This document shows, piece after piece, positions 10,074 to 20,930 of a DNA stretch of 28,236 nucleotides. The notes under the pieces are model-generated. The model did no database searches and was not told the DNA's origin. It saw only the letters and a list, made by a program, of their open reading frames with translations. Each line of letters opens with the position of its first letter. The first letter of the stretch is position 1. A program made the translations under genes and the position numbers. The DNA lies in contig JADRCO010000687.1 of the NCBI GenBank assembly GCA_021464525.1, forward strand, positions 1-28,236. The letters are read 5' to 3'. The stretch is from Rhizophagus sp. LPA8_4_AMF (Eukaryota; Glomeromycota; Glomeromycetes; Glomerales; Glomeraceae).

Positions 10074-10700
10074 AATATGCTTAACATCAAACGGTGCCAT
10101 TTAGGTAAAACCAATACATACAAACAATAAGATTTATGAACTAGGTCACCAGGTTCAAGTTTAGGTGCGTTGGCAGAGATGAAAATACCGTTTGATTTAG
10201 ATTTTTCATTATACTCATCGTTCCTATTTTGAATGGTGGCAATTGGCTCTGGGGGTAGGAGGCGGGCTTTCCTTCCCGGTCTTCACTTTATTGTTGGAAT
10301 GAACCCTAATCATATTTCCAACATTTCGTCTATTTTCGTTCGCCGTTAAAAATTCAAGTCATATGGAATTATAAGTTGTAAAATTTGGAAGTGGAACCTG
10401 AGTTTGGCTTTATTGATCAAGTAGAAATTAATAGGCTTACCAATTGATCTTTGTCCAGTAACCCCACCAACTGATCCAGAGTTAGCGGAGTTAGTGCCAT
10501 TCTTACGAGCTTTAGTATACTAAAAGTTTAACGGATAAAGTTTAAAATTTGAGATTTTCCAAATGATCATAAATACCTTCAATTGGTTTCCGGCTTCTTC
10601 TCACTCTTTTAATGCAGTTAAATTAAAAAGTTTCTTAAAGGATTTCTTCATTCCAGGTTTTTATAATAATTCTAAAGCTTTTTAGAACAAAAACACCTCT
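10074..10700 (-). pseudogene. Unidentified coding traces on the minus strand
   Basis: Three open stretches look protein-coding. One near 10680-10560 reads KPGMKKSFKKLFNLTALKE, then a stop, then EEAGNQLKVF. One near 10520-10440 is Gly/Ser/Asn-rich and ends at a good GTAAGC donor. A 66-codon frame at about 10277-10074 reads RLLPPEPIATIQNRNDEY and later NAPKLEPGDLVHKSY, ending at TAG. The acceptor joining the second to the third piece was not resolved. The composition is richer in G+C than the surroundings, which supports coding origin. I do not recognise the family. Confidence 0.4.
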
Positions 10701-11566
10701 CAATTTATATATGTAATAAAAAAGCTTGAACGATTTGTGCATCACGTGATTTATGTTCATATGATTTATATCGCACCCATTACCATTTTGAAAAAATCAT
10801 GTTCTTCTTATTATGACGGAAGTACTAGTACTACTGTACTACAGTTCTACCACAAGGAACTTCCTAAGAAGTGCACTCATGAAATCCAACTTGTGTATAA
10901 AACCATACCACCCTCCACTCTTCACCACATACCACCCACGCGGAAAAGAAAGAAGATTGGGGCAAGGGTAATAGAAGGAATGGAGTTGGATGAGAAATAG
11001 TGTTATATAACTGTTATATATAGGAAATAGGTAAATAAAAAAAATCATGAAACAATAAAAATAATTCGCAAATGTTTTTTTTGTCGTACAAATTTTCACA
11101 ATATAAAAGTAGTTGCATATCTGAACAAAAATATAAAATATCAGTCAATAGATATTGTAAAGCAACACAAATTTTTTCTATGTAAATATTGGCATTTATT
11201 TACTTTGATATATAGAAAATGACACTATGAACTACTACAGTAAAAATAAATTGGAGAACTAGCTAAATCTGATTTATTTGTTATTTATTCGGACGGGACC
11301 GGATTATTTATTTTCATGAAAGAATATTATTTTTCCTAGTAAATAATGAGTGAGCTATTATTAAAATCAAAAAAAAGGAGAATAGTTATGTTTGTGTATT
11401 CTTATTGTGACACTGTGTAAATATTTACAAAATAATTCATTTTCATTTCCAGAACGAGAATATCATTGAATCCATTGAATATATTGAATTGGAATAATTA
11501 TAAAATAAATTAAGGAATACTTTTATCGATATAAAAATTATCAATCGACTTTACATTTTTTTAAAT
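10701..11566. other. AT-rich interval upstream of first gag-like/MIR copy
   Basis: Open frames at 10737-11000 (plus) and 10839-11099 (minus) overlap each other and resemble no family. The last 110 bases share the block GAATATCATTGAAT and a CGACTT-plus-T-run arrangement with the region upstream of the 16733 copy, so part of a duplicated promoter is likely present. Confidence 0.4.
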
Positions 11567-12079
11567 ATGAATATAACAAAATATGATGGGATCGTTCATC
11601 CTGAAGAATGGATAAAGAAAGTTCAGACAATATGTTTAATTAATAATTTCAGACAAGAAATAGATATTTTGAAATTATGTAAATTAAACATTGATCCTCC
11701 GATACCTATCCCCAATGAAATAAATACACTTAAAGAACTTGCAAAAGCTCTTAAAACCCATTCCACTTTTGAAATATATAAAAGTGGCTGCAAGTATAGA
11801 TTAGATCAAATGAGATTCCAAGGCGACGAAGAAGATGCCACTAAATTTCTTGCCGACTTCCGTTCGCTTTGTTTTAAAGCGGAAATTACTAATCCACAAG
11901 AGATTAAGAATCGTCTTTTGGAAATATATTCATCGAATGAATTCTTTAAACATAAATTTCCTAAGAGAATATCCGGCGTCACATCAATAAATGAAATTTA
12001 CAGATTATGTAACGAGGTCATTTTAGATAGTTCAAAAGTCATACATGTAAATTTAAACTTATTTGTAGATATAAAGTGA
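11567..12079 (+). CDS. Truncated gag-like/MIR family protein (N-terminal domain only)
   Basis: The 170-codon frame starts MNITKYDGIVHPEEWIKKVQ. It follows the intact paralogue at 25473 through the gag-like region: the KLCKLNID block, a Phe/Leu-rich FLADFRSLCFKAEI helix and IYSSNEFFKHKF. Similarity stops after DSSKVI, exactly where the paralogues enter the MIR domain. About 12 unrelated residues and a stop follow. No MIR exons were found downstream. The N-terminal domain recalls retrotransposon gag (W in HPEEW, helical bundle); this is inference. The gene might make a stand-alone N-terminal domain or be a 3'-truncated pseudogene. No in-frame break occurs before the truncation. The start agrees with the ATG positions of the 16733 and 25473 copies. 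Confidence 0.65.
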   Translation: MNITKYDGIVHPEEWIKKVQTICLINNFRQEIDILKLCKLNIDPPIPIPNEINTLKELAKALKTHSTFEIYKSGCKYRLDQMRFQGDEEDATKFLADFRSLCFKAEITNPQEIKNRLLEIYSSNEFFKHKFPKRISGVTSINEIYRLCNEVILDSSKVIHVNLNLFVDIK

Positions 12080-14310
12080 ATTTCAATTAATCTTGTAAAC
12101 CAAAATTTTTAGTTAACTTTTAATTTAAGAATTTAAGAGTAGGTCATTAATATAATATATATATATATCTTTTATCAAATAATTTTATTCATTAATTAAT
12201 TTTATTCATATACATACAAAAAATTTATTATTAATAAAAGTGCACTTTAATAACATAGAAATAATTGAGTTAATCTTTAACTGTTTCCTTTGATTACTAC
12301 TGCGCAGCACTTGCTTTGTTAAAATATGATGACTAAAAAAAAGTCAAAATGACGTTATTTAAGCCATCTATTACAATGCAAGATACTATACGGTTGATAT
12401 TGAGTTATGGTATCTTACGTAATACAATTTGTCTTTCTTCTTAAGGCTGCGGTTTGTTGAGTTGGTGGAAAGATATTAATTATGCATTACTTAAATCGTG
12501 AGTCATGTCATTTATTCAGAGAAAATACCAAAAAAAAGATGTCTTTATCACGTCCATCATCTGTTGAAAAATGTAATATGTAATCAATTTTGATTTACTC
12601 AGTACCTATATCATCATAACAAGTGTCTATCTAATTATTAGTCACCATGTATTCGAAAGAGGGTTTACAAATATATATACAGTACCTTCAAATTTTTTCC
12701 AAACTTCTTTCAACTTCAAACTTACACATTTTATTACTTTGCAGAAAATATTGTTTTATTCTTTACGGAAAATATTATATAAAAAACTTTTTATTACAAC
12801 ATTTTATTACTTTACGAAAAATTAATATCTATATTAAAAAACTTTGAATTTCTTTCTTAAAAAATAACCTTTCTTTTTATGAAAAATAGACTTTTACAAA
12901 AAATAGGTTTTATTACTTTATCTTTAATATAAAATTTTCCTTAAGTGTATTTCTATGTGAGACTTCCTGGTAGTCTTAAACTTCAGATACAAAGGTTGAA
13001 ATAAGTGGAAAAAGTCCTAGGTCATAGCAGGCTGCTTCTATGAAGACCGGTCAAGCATCAGAAAGGGTATAGGTAATTAGGGCATAGTGACCCGGTGATA
13101 CATTATGAAATGTTCATCATAAAAGCTACTCAAGGACAAGCTGATCTTTCACGAAAGTCCATATTAACTGGCCACAATTTTTTGGATCATTGTTTTAAGT
13201 TGAGTTGACACCTACCTTAATGTCAGCTTATCCTATCCTAGAACAAAATCAAGAATTTTTATACCCAAAAGATTTGTGGTAAACTATACTAAGGTAACTT
13301 GCACTCCCTGCCTAGTATAGTTTTAATGATACTGGTTACAGATAAAAAAAGCTGAAGGAGTAAGAATATAGGAGAAACTGGCTTTCCTGGAGGACCACTT
13401 GTAATTCTTCTTCATTAGTTGAACAATCATTTTCTTTCTCTGATAGTGAATAAGAAGCGATTATAGAGCTTTTCATTAATTTTTTTAGGAAAGCAATATT
13501 TATTGATTTCCTTGCTAATAATGAAGGGTTAGCCTATGTACCTTGCTCTTATAGTTGGTATCATAAATTATTGGTGGTTTACCAAAGGATTACACAGTGG
13601 GATTTAAAAACAAAAAAAAAATAAAAAATAACCCAAAATAAAAAAAAACAAAAGTAAAAAAAAATGATAAATAATAAAAGAAAAAATGATAAAAATAAAA
13701 AAAATAAAAAAGTTAATCCTTATTATGTTAGTTCTAATCATTTGGTAGCATGATACCAACACTTTTCTGGAAGCTTTTTTATGGAGTATGGTGGAATATC
13801 TTGATCTTTAATTGTCTACAAGATCACACAGGTCATTGAGTCATCTAAGATTATGTATCTACAAAATTCTAAACAAGATAAAAAAATAATGTCAGTATAG
13901 TTGGTACCAGATAGAAGAGAATTCTCAATCAACCATGCATTTTGAAGTGTTTGAAGTAATTATACAAGTCTAACCTTTAATTTTTTCATCAAAAAAGTAA
14001 TATTTAAAGTGACAATCATGTTCTCCCTTTACAAATCATATAGTGTAAGGAAACAATCAACAATTGTGTCATGTTTCTAAGCCAACCTCCATTTCTTTAG
14101 CAGTCAAAAATTTGATTGCAAAGCTTTAATGACATAAATTACATAGTGTATTGACCAGTGTTTTTCTCTTTTTTTGTAGGTTCAGCTGTTCAGGTGTTGC
14201 TCTAAATTAGTAAAAAATATTTCTGGATGTATAATTATTTGTAAACATATAGAGATATCTTGGAAAATATCTTTTTATTTTTCACAGGCACATGTATATT
14301 CTATCGGATT
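12080..14310. other. Long AT-rich non-coding interval
   Basis: It holds T-rich and A-rich low-complexity tracts, including an A-dominated block at about 13604-13712. From 12960 to 13600 base composition is more balanced, with scraps such as LANNEGLAYVPCSYSWYHKLL near 13515-13575 on the plus strand, suggesting an old degraded element. No gene, RNA or splice structure is supported. Confidence 0.45.
13604..13712. repeat. A-rich low-complexity tract
   Basis: Over 100 bases built almost only of A runs broken by T, C or G, with AAAATGATAAA-type units repeating loosely. This is likely slippage-expanded simple sequence. Confidence 0.8.
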
Positions 14311-14492
14311 AATTATAATTCCGGCCAGAATTAACTGATCTGCATGGAATTATCATTTTTTGGTAAGAGTAACGTTACACAAATCCAAAAAGGAAATTTT
14401 GTTTCTCAGTAAAACCGAAATTTTGAGTTACACAGAATTCCACAAAAGGAAATTTGTTTGCCGATCATTTAATTCCAGCCGGAATTATAATT
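14311..14492. mobile_element. MITE-like element with 24-nt terminal inverted repeats
   Basis: The left arm at 14311-14334 (core AATTATAATTCCGGCC) matches the inverse of the right arm at 14469-14492 at 22 of 24 positions. The 182-nt length and absence of an ORF fit a non-autonomous DNA transposon. The core TATAATTCCGGCC also occurs near 19390 inside the long dispersed repeat, so the two may share ancestry. A target-site duplication is not clear. Confidence 0.65.
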
Positions 14493-16732
14493 TAAATTAG
14501 AATATATATGAAAATAACAAATATTTAATCTAATCTAACTGTCAATCTTGATATAATGAATGTCGGGATGTATTCAGAAAACATCTAAAAGTTCAAAATA
14601 CTGTGTAAATGTTTTTATTACCTTTGCAATACATTTAACTGACAATTATAATAATTTAAATAATTTATCGCTTCAAGAGAATTTTACAATTCCAATTAAT
14701 AAGAATTTCTACAACTTTTTTTATTATTTACGATGACATTATAAATTACATCAGATGATTTTAATTATGAATAACCTGGTTACTTCTTACTTTTTTATCT
14801 CACCCTGCTCTCAAACCTCTTCAATTCCTTATTTATCAGAAAATTTTAATTCTACTTTTGTTATTAGGGCTTTCATATAAGGATAGTTATGTCACTTTCG
14901 AATTTGAATCATTAGATTTTAAAGATTTTAAACAATGGAATGAAATTTATTGATAAAAAAGGATTAATTAGTCTAGGAAGACCTATAGACATTGGACAGC
15001 ACAGCGAAAAAATTCTGAGTTTTATTATACCATTGTTGTTTTTTTAGATGACTAGCACTAAACTTTGCTTCTTAATTCTACTATAATTTGGTCGATATTC
15101 TTTTCTGATATGTTAAGAAAAATTGGCAAATAAGAATAAGTATGTTGTACAAAATATTTCTTCTCTCTAAGTTTTACGAGACAACGTTTGGGAAAATATG
15201 CCTTGACTGGATAGAGTCGCATTCTTTGCAGGCTAACTAACAAAATTGGACATCAACTCCGGCATTGTTAAGGTGGATATATAAATGCTTATTTGTGATT
15301 CCACCATTAAGCTTCTTAATTAATCCAACCAATTCTAAAAGGAATCCAACTATCTATTGAATGATAAAGAAGTCTTTTGCATGAAAGTATCTGGTCCACC
15401 TTCATTAACATTGTATGGATGATACGAAAAAATTCTCTGTATATGGACATCCTGAATTTGATCCCCATCTTACTTGACCATCTTGATCTATCCATTAAAG
15501 TCGCAATACAAATCAAAGTGTTCAGTTTTCAAGTTATTGGTAAGTATTTCTATTTATTGTAATTAATAACTCAACTGATTCTAGACTGTAGTTGGTTATT
15601 AGAATATTGAATTACATTTATTCCCTAAATATGTTGAATGATGGATCCTTTCTTACATCGGAGTTATTTTCTTATTTATTTCCCTTCTCTTTCGATGCTA
15701 GAGCAAAGTTCAAACAAATACTATTTCTCGTGCCGTGAGTATTTTTATGTAAGTAAAATTATACATATTGTTTATCATTCTTTGGGTCACTAACAGTGTT
15801 TTTGCGATTCCCAGAACGAAGTTATCAGTTATAGATCAAATTTCTTTGATGCGGATCTAAAAATTGATAGATGGTAAGGATAGACTAAAAATCTATTAGT
15901 CAAAGCAGAATCATGATTATTAATGATAACTGGATAAGATCATGTGCAGAAATTATTATTAATCAATGGTCAAATGACATTAATGACATGATCATCTGTC
16001 TGAACCAATCATTTTTCAGATCATGTTGAATAAATGATAAATATTATAAATATTATGTAAAATAAGAATAATTATGATTATTAAATTTATTTAAATTCTT
16101 ACCCAGAGAAAATTATGTTGCCCATTGTAATTATTATTTCAAATGTTTTAAATAATTTTAATGCGATTTGTAATGTAGTTTATATACATTTTCATTACGC
16201 ATAAAGTATAAGATCGGCAATAGATAAAGAGAATGTTATCATAAAAGGAAAGACAAATAATGATAAAAAGATAATCACGTAGTACAATTTCTCTTCGTAA
16301 TCTTTGAAAATTTATGAAATGATCCTTAAATAACATCAAATGATATTAAAATGACAAGGTTACATGAGGTCATCTGTCGTTTGTGAATTGAATTGCTTTG
16401 AATGACTCGAGCGATATAGTTATTTGTAAGTCATTTGAGGGTCATTTCAAATAGGCAAATGACATGATCAATTTGCCATTGTTGTTGATGCAAAGAACTT
16501 TTTTAGTAAGGATTTTCCATTTTTTTATTTTTCAATAATTCATCGGTCATGTGCATACGCACATGACTGCACATCAAAATCTTGTGTCACAATTTATAAA
16601 ACATTCATTTTTGTTATGATCACGAAAACTTATACATTCAAAAATTACCAGATCGGGAATATCATTGAATTCAACAATTATATAGATAATGAACGCGTTT
16701 TTTTTTACCGACTTATACTTTTTTTTTAAAAC
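14493..16732. other. AT-rich interval upstream of the second gag-like/MIR copy
   Basis: Minus-strand frames in 15058-15516 have some protein-like patches (for example VNEGGPDTFMQK near 15400) but no consistent frame or domain. Several TCATTTGA/AAATGAC motifs at 15965-16470 resemble those beside 20063-20160, suggesting scattered copies of a small repeat. The last 110 bases share GAATATCATTGAAT with the upstream region of the 11567 gene. Confidence 0.4.
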
Positions 16733-17909
16733 ATGAATATACCAATAATTAATGAAACCGTCAATCCCGAAGAATGGATGAAGCAAGTTCAAACAATATG
16801 TATAATTAATAATACCAGACAAGAAAGAGATATTTTGAAATTATGCAAATTAAATATTCATTCTTCGATAATTCTTCCCAATGATATTAATAGTCTTAAT
16901 CAACTTGTAAAAGCTCTTAAAGCCCACCCACTTTTTCCATATATAAAGATGGTATCAAACCCAAATTAGATCAAATGAAATTTGAAGGTGGGGAAGGTGG
17001 CGATACTGTAGCATTTCTAGCCGAATTCCGTTCGCATTATGATAAAGCAGAAATCGATAATCCACAAGAAATTAAAAATCGTCTCTTGAAAACATATTAA
17101 TCGAATGAATTTTTTAAAAATGAATTCTCAAACCGAATAACTGGCGTCACATCGATAGATGAAATTTATAAATTATACAGCGAGGTTGTTTCAAATAGTT
17201 CAAAAGTAATTAAATACGGATCTGAATGTTTGGTAGTCATAAAACATCTTGCAACTGGTAAATATTTATCTAGTTATGAGATAAATTATCAAACAGGTTC
17301 TAAAAGACAAGTGGTGAGTTAGTGTTTTTTTTTTTAAATTTTATTAAATTTGAGCATTTCATGTTTAATATTTATCATTTTATATTAGGTATTTTGTGGT
17401 GAAAAAATACTCAATGAAAATTGTTGGTGGTATCTAAACTGTGAAAATCATAGTCATAAAGACGAATTTCAAAAAAATAAAGTTTTGTATGATGATGTGA
17501 TTTATTTGACTCATGAAAAAACCGGAACGAATTTATCACTGAGCGACTTTTATAGGTCTCCTAGAACGTCATATGCAGAAGGTATACATATTTTATATTC
17601 AAAAAAAAAAAAAGATATAATTTTATTAATAGATATCAATTTTTTTTTACAGTACATTGTTTTAAATTTTCTTGGACTAATTTGAAGTTCATTAAGAATG
17701 ATCAAACCAATCAAGAAAATAAGACACCTTACTTAAAAGCACGAGATAGAGTTTATTTAAGGACTGAAACTGATTATATATTACGTAGTCAAGGTGTCAC
17801 TTTCGAGATTGAAGATAATAACGAACATAGGAACTATAAGAACGATACTAAGCCATTGATATTTCAAGAAGTTGTCGGACATAAAGAAAAAATTGGTAGA
17901 AATGATGAG
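16733..17909 (+). pseudogene. Gag-like/MIR-domain protein, broken copy
   Basis: The ATG gives MNIPIINETVNPEEWMKQVQ, parallel to the intact copy at 25473. Exon 1 (16733-17313) has a one-base loss in the TTTTT run near 16932 that shifts frame after KAHPLF, and a TAA at 17098-17100 where paralogues have Ser. Exon 2 (17389-17581) and exon 3 (17653-17909) are open and join in phase. Their intron positions and phases equal those of the intact gene, and exon 3 has the same 257-nt length. MIR-type segments include VIKHLATGKYLSS, DDVIYLTHEKTGT and FQEVVGHKEKIGRNDE. The short last exon (WQIE... in the paralogue) was not found, so the 3' end appears lost after about 17940. As read it makes only a truncated gag-like protein. 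Confidence 0.8.
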
Positions 17910-18239
17910 GTATTTATTATTTATTTAATAATAATTATTTAATTTAAATTTATTTAACGAGTTTTTTTTATCCCCCTTTAATGGCTTATCGAAAAGAGAT
18001 GAAAGGAATTTGCGTCCCCGCATGCGTTTACATAACGACAAATATAATTTTTTATATATAATTAAACAAGTACATTATAATTTATATTTATAATTTATTA
18101 AATAAATCATTTATTCAGTTAACAAATAAATATTTGCCGCAGTAAAATTAATTTTCTAATATATGTTGAACAATTAAAAGAATTTAATCTCGTTAAGATA
18201 ATGGTATATATACATATCAGATATGCACAAAGTATCATT
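17910..18239. other. AT-rich interval between convergent relics
   Basis: The donor GTATTT at 17910 follows exon 3 of the gag-like/MIR relic but no matching last exon is seen. The rest is A/T-rich with no gene. Confidence 0.45.
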
Positions 18240-19083
18240 TCTTTGTTTTTTTCCATCACCACTAATTTTTCATTTAATAATGCTAATATTCTCTCTCTTT
18301 CTTTCCCTCCGCTATTATTATCATTATTCTGTACCCAGCTTTCAATCATATTAAGAAATTCCTGTGTCCATCGGCCTAAATTATTGGCCCATTCTAATAA
18401 TGCCTTAAAACTGTACCAGCGATGATCTCCTAATTTGGGCCGATGGGACGATTTGGGACATGGTTTGTTGGTCTACAATGCCCATCCTTCTCTCATTTTC
18501 TTATTGGCGAATATTTTTATATCTTTAGGGTAAAGCATTTTATCAGTTGTAATGATAATAATTAATTTAGATCTTGCTCTACTGTTGCTACATTCAATCT
18601 ATTTGTATTAAACACAAATTCTTTTTTGAAAGTTTCATCTAAATTATAAAATCCAAAACATGCTATAACAATATCTGCTTCTTTTCCTTGCATTTTTTCT
18701 GTTGTATCAATTATTTGTAATTCATTTGTATATCTTTTAAGTTGTGTTTGAATTGCATTTCGTTGTCGATGATATGGTGTTACTATAAGTAATGATGGCT
18801 TCTTGGTTTCTTCCATTTTATTTATAGAAATATAAATTTTTTCCACAACTTCGACTTCAGTTTGTAAAAATATATCTTCTAATGTTCTTGGATCATTTCT
18901 TAATCTTTTGTTTATAGTCATTGGAAGTTTTACTAGTGTAATTGCTGAGCCTGGTGATAAAATTCTTTGAATTCGTGAATCCTCAAATAGTGAATCTTCA
19001 AATAATAATGTTGGTTTTTTTAGTGGTGAAATATTATAATCGTCACCGTATATCTTTTGAAAAAACCAATTCAATTCTTGATT
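18240..19083 (-). pseudogene. UPF1/DNA2-type SF1 helicase, C-terminal exon, broken
   Basis: The exon begins at 19083 after a clean acceptor (TTCTTATTTTAG) as NQELNWFFQKIYGDDYN. It carries helicase region 2A: motif IV-like LLIVTPYHRQRNAIQTQL, motif V TTEKMQGKEADIVIACFG and the start of motif VI, FNTNRLNVA. A one-base loss at about 18585 then diverts the frame to a stop at 18562. The expected SRARSK of motif VI and a further IIITTDKMLYPKDIK stretch follow in the next frame. A TAG near 18472 interrupts that frame, which stays protein-like (HRWYSFKALLEWANNLGRW) to about 18240. The arginine finger of motif VI is lost, so ATPase activity is unlikely as read. An LFEDS pair is tandemly repeated near the start. 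Upstream helicase motifs are absent; a dispersed repeat begins 160 bases away. Confidence 0.78.
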
Positions 19084-19145
19084 CTAAAATAAGAATGAGA
19101 ATGTTATTAATTCAAATAAAATTAAAATAAAAAAAAATGTATTAT

Positions 19146-19243
19146 GACGAAACAGATCATTCTCCAATTTTCTTTAAGTTGTGCCGTAAGGGGTCCAAAA
19201 TCATGTTTCTGCCCTTTTGTAAGACAAAATCTTTCTCATGAAG
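19146..19243 (-). pseudogene. Possible upstream exon scrap of the helicase gene
   Basis: A minus frame reads LHEKDFVLQKGRNMILDP then LRHNLKKIGE before a stop. It runs straight up to the edge of the dispersed repeat at 19244. It looks coding but has no diagnostic helicase motif. The repeat may have cut the gene here. Confidence 0.35.
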
Positions 19244-20062
19244 TCGATTCGGACTACACAGAATTTATGGAAAAAAAAGGTTATATAGGACCCGGAAAAG
19301 TCTCAAAATAATGTAGATTTTCCTTTTTTGGATAGCATTTGATAATTCTAGCCAGGAATTTACTTCCATTTTTGGATATTAGCTGGCATTATTATAATTC
19401 CGGCCCTTTTTTGGCCTGAATCTGACGAGTCATTGGTAAAATGGACAATTGAATGCGGTTACATACATAAAAGAAACATGTGTATACGGCAGCGCGTATA
19501 ACCAAAGATCTGTACTTAAGACAATCTTGCAAATCCACAATATCCACATATATACCGAGAAAAAAATGAACCCGAAATTCCCGGTAAATAATTAAAATTC
19601 TTATTATATTCTAAACAAATCGTGTTTTCACGTAAAATTAAAGACGCAAAACCGATATTCAAAATCACATTATTGGTCATAGCACTGGATAGATTGTTAT
19701 GTATGTGATAGTAAAATACATATTTCGATCTCTGGAAGTGTGCTAATAAAACTTCCGCAATTTAGAGAAACGGCGCGTGCAGCAAAGACATTGTAACATT
19801 ATAAAAAATTTTTTTCTATTTCAAAAATCAAATTTTTATTTTAATAATTAAAATATAAATGATAAGAGAAAACACGAACTAGTCATTAAAAGGAGTATCC
19901 TTTTTTTTAAAAAAAAAACAATAATGTTTGAATTTAAATATCACAGGAAAAAAACGTATACACAATAATGAGAATAATATTTTTAAATTGAAATTTTATT
20001 TTGTTACTAAATTATTTAAATATGTCTTTCAAAATATTCATAAATTAAGAAAACTAGCCGAT
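19244..20062 (+). mobile_element. Long dispersed repeat, copy 1
   Basis: This begins TCGATTCGGACTACACAGAA and matches 27361-28236 in the same orientation over its length, with frequent substitutions and small indels. Shared landmarks include ACGAGTCATTGGTAAAATGG, GCAGCGCGTAT, AAATTCCCGGTAAATAATTA and AAGAAAACTAGCCGAT. No long ORF is present. The left edge coincides with a break in a coding trace. The right edge cannot be fixed because the second copy runs off the window. It is most likely a non-autonomous transposable element. Confidence 0.8.
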
Positions 20063-20160
20063 ACAAACACTGTAGTGATGGCAAATGACTAGGCCATTCG
20101 ACCATTTTGAAAGTGACCAGTCATTTGAGTCATTTGAAGCCATTTGGATCACTGGCCAGT
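20063..20160. repeat. ATGAC/TCATTTGA-rich repeat with ACTGGCCAGT palindrome
   Basis: The block contains AAATGACTAGGCCATT, GTCATTTGAGTCATTTGAAG and the perfect palindrome ACTGGCCAGT. It overlaps the 3' end of the secreted-protein gene. Similar motifs occur at 15965-16470. Confidence 0.5.
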
Positions 20161-20457
20161 ACTGCAAGTACTATCACCAGAACCTCGGGATACACACTCT
20201 CTACTGCAACGGCCAAGATGACAAAAATTTCCATTAACATCAATTTGAAATCTATGTTTTAAAAGTTCGCAATTAATTCCTCTACCACAGATAACACGTC
20301 CAACAGTTGAGCCACTGGCATCGCAGCCTCTAATGTTTTCAGGTTTACAGTCACAGAAGGGTGCTATGTTTGAATTGCAGGCGGCAAAGGTGGCAGAGAT
20401 GAATAAGACCAAGAGACTCAAGAAACCAAAGATAAAAAGATGAGTAGAACGGTTCAT
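20149..20457 (-). CDS. Small secreted cysteine-rich protein
   Basis: A single-exon ORF of 102 codons starts at ATG 20457. Residues 1-25 form a textbook signal peptide: a short basic N-region, the core LFIFGFLSLLVLFI, and a probable cleavage site after ATFA. The mature chain of about 77 residues has ten cysteines (ACN, FCDC, GCD, VICG, NCE, FCH, RCS, ECV, TCS) and no membrane segment, so five disulphides and secretion are likely. There is no KDEL-type retention signal. The family is not recognised; it fits a candidate secreted effector or apoplastic protein of a symbiotic fungus. No break is seen. The stop falls just inside a palindrome-rich repeat (ACTGGCCAGT at 20151-20160), so the last codons may be repeat-derived. 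Telomere-like CCCTAA repeats lie just upstream of the start. Confidence 0.8.
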   Translation of the reverse strand: MNRSTHLFIFGFLSLLVLFISATFAACNSNIAPFCDCKPENIRGCDASGSTVGRVICGRGINCELLKHRFQIDVNGNFCHLGRCSRECVSRGSGDSTCSTGQ

Positions 20458-20480
20458 TTTCGTCGTGCGGTTTAATTGGT

Positions 20481-20535
20481 TTAGGATTAGGGTTGGAGTT
20501 AGGGTTAGATTAGGGTCAGATTAGAATTAGGATTT
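20481..20535 (+). promoter_or_regulatory. Interstitial telomere-like TTAGGG repeats (telobox)
   Basis: Several TTAGGG or one-mismatch units (GATTAGGGTTGGAGTTAGGG then TTAGATTAGGG and TTAGAATTAGG) lie 24-78 bases upstream of the secreted-protein ATG. Read on the gene strand they are AACCCTAA-like, the form called a telobox in promoters of other eukaryotes. They could also mark an old repaired break or telomere addition. Confidence 0.75.
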
Positions 20536-20930
20536 TGGTTTATTATTTTGATCTAATTTGATTTTTTTATTTTTACTTTTTATTTTGTTTTGAAGAATTA
20601 ACGCCCGTATTTATAATAATTTTTTCCACATGCTAGTTCTCTTATTTTCACAATTATGTATTTGTATTAGAGGTATACATAAAACACTCAAGCATTGATG
20701 CTTCTAACTTTCGCGTTCTCCAACAAATCCGTGGTGCAGGATGATCTCAAATAAAAGAAGCGCCCATTCGGAATACGAGGAACAATGGATCGACGATATA
20801 ATTATTTTCTATTAAAGTTTAAATCCTTTCATCCGCTAAATCACTATTACGTCTATTACAGGTATGATCAGCAAATTGAACTAATTATTGGATTCTGCAA
20901 TGCCGGGCAAGTGGCCTATTTTCAGCCTTA
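20536..20930. other. Interval upstream of the secreted-protein gene
   Basis: AT-rich, with no gene. It should contain the remaining promoter of the minus-strand secreted protein. Nothing further recognised. Confidence 0.4.

Noticed and set aside
10737..11099. Overlapping plus and minus ORFs
   Set aside because: They overlap each other, have biased composition and match no family; at most one could be real and neither has support.
19244..20062. Helitron interpretation of the dispersed repeat (starts TC, a CTAG lies near the shared right side)
   Set aside because: The flank does not show a clear A/T insertion site, no 3' hairpin was identified, and the right end is outside the window for copy 2.
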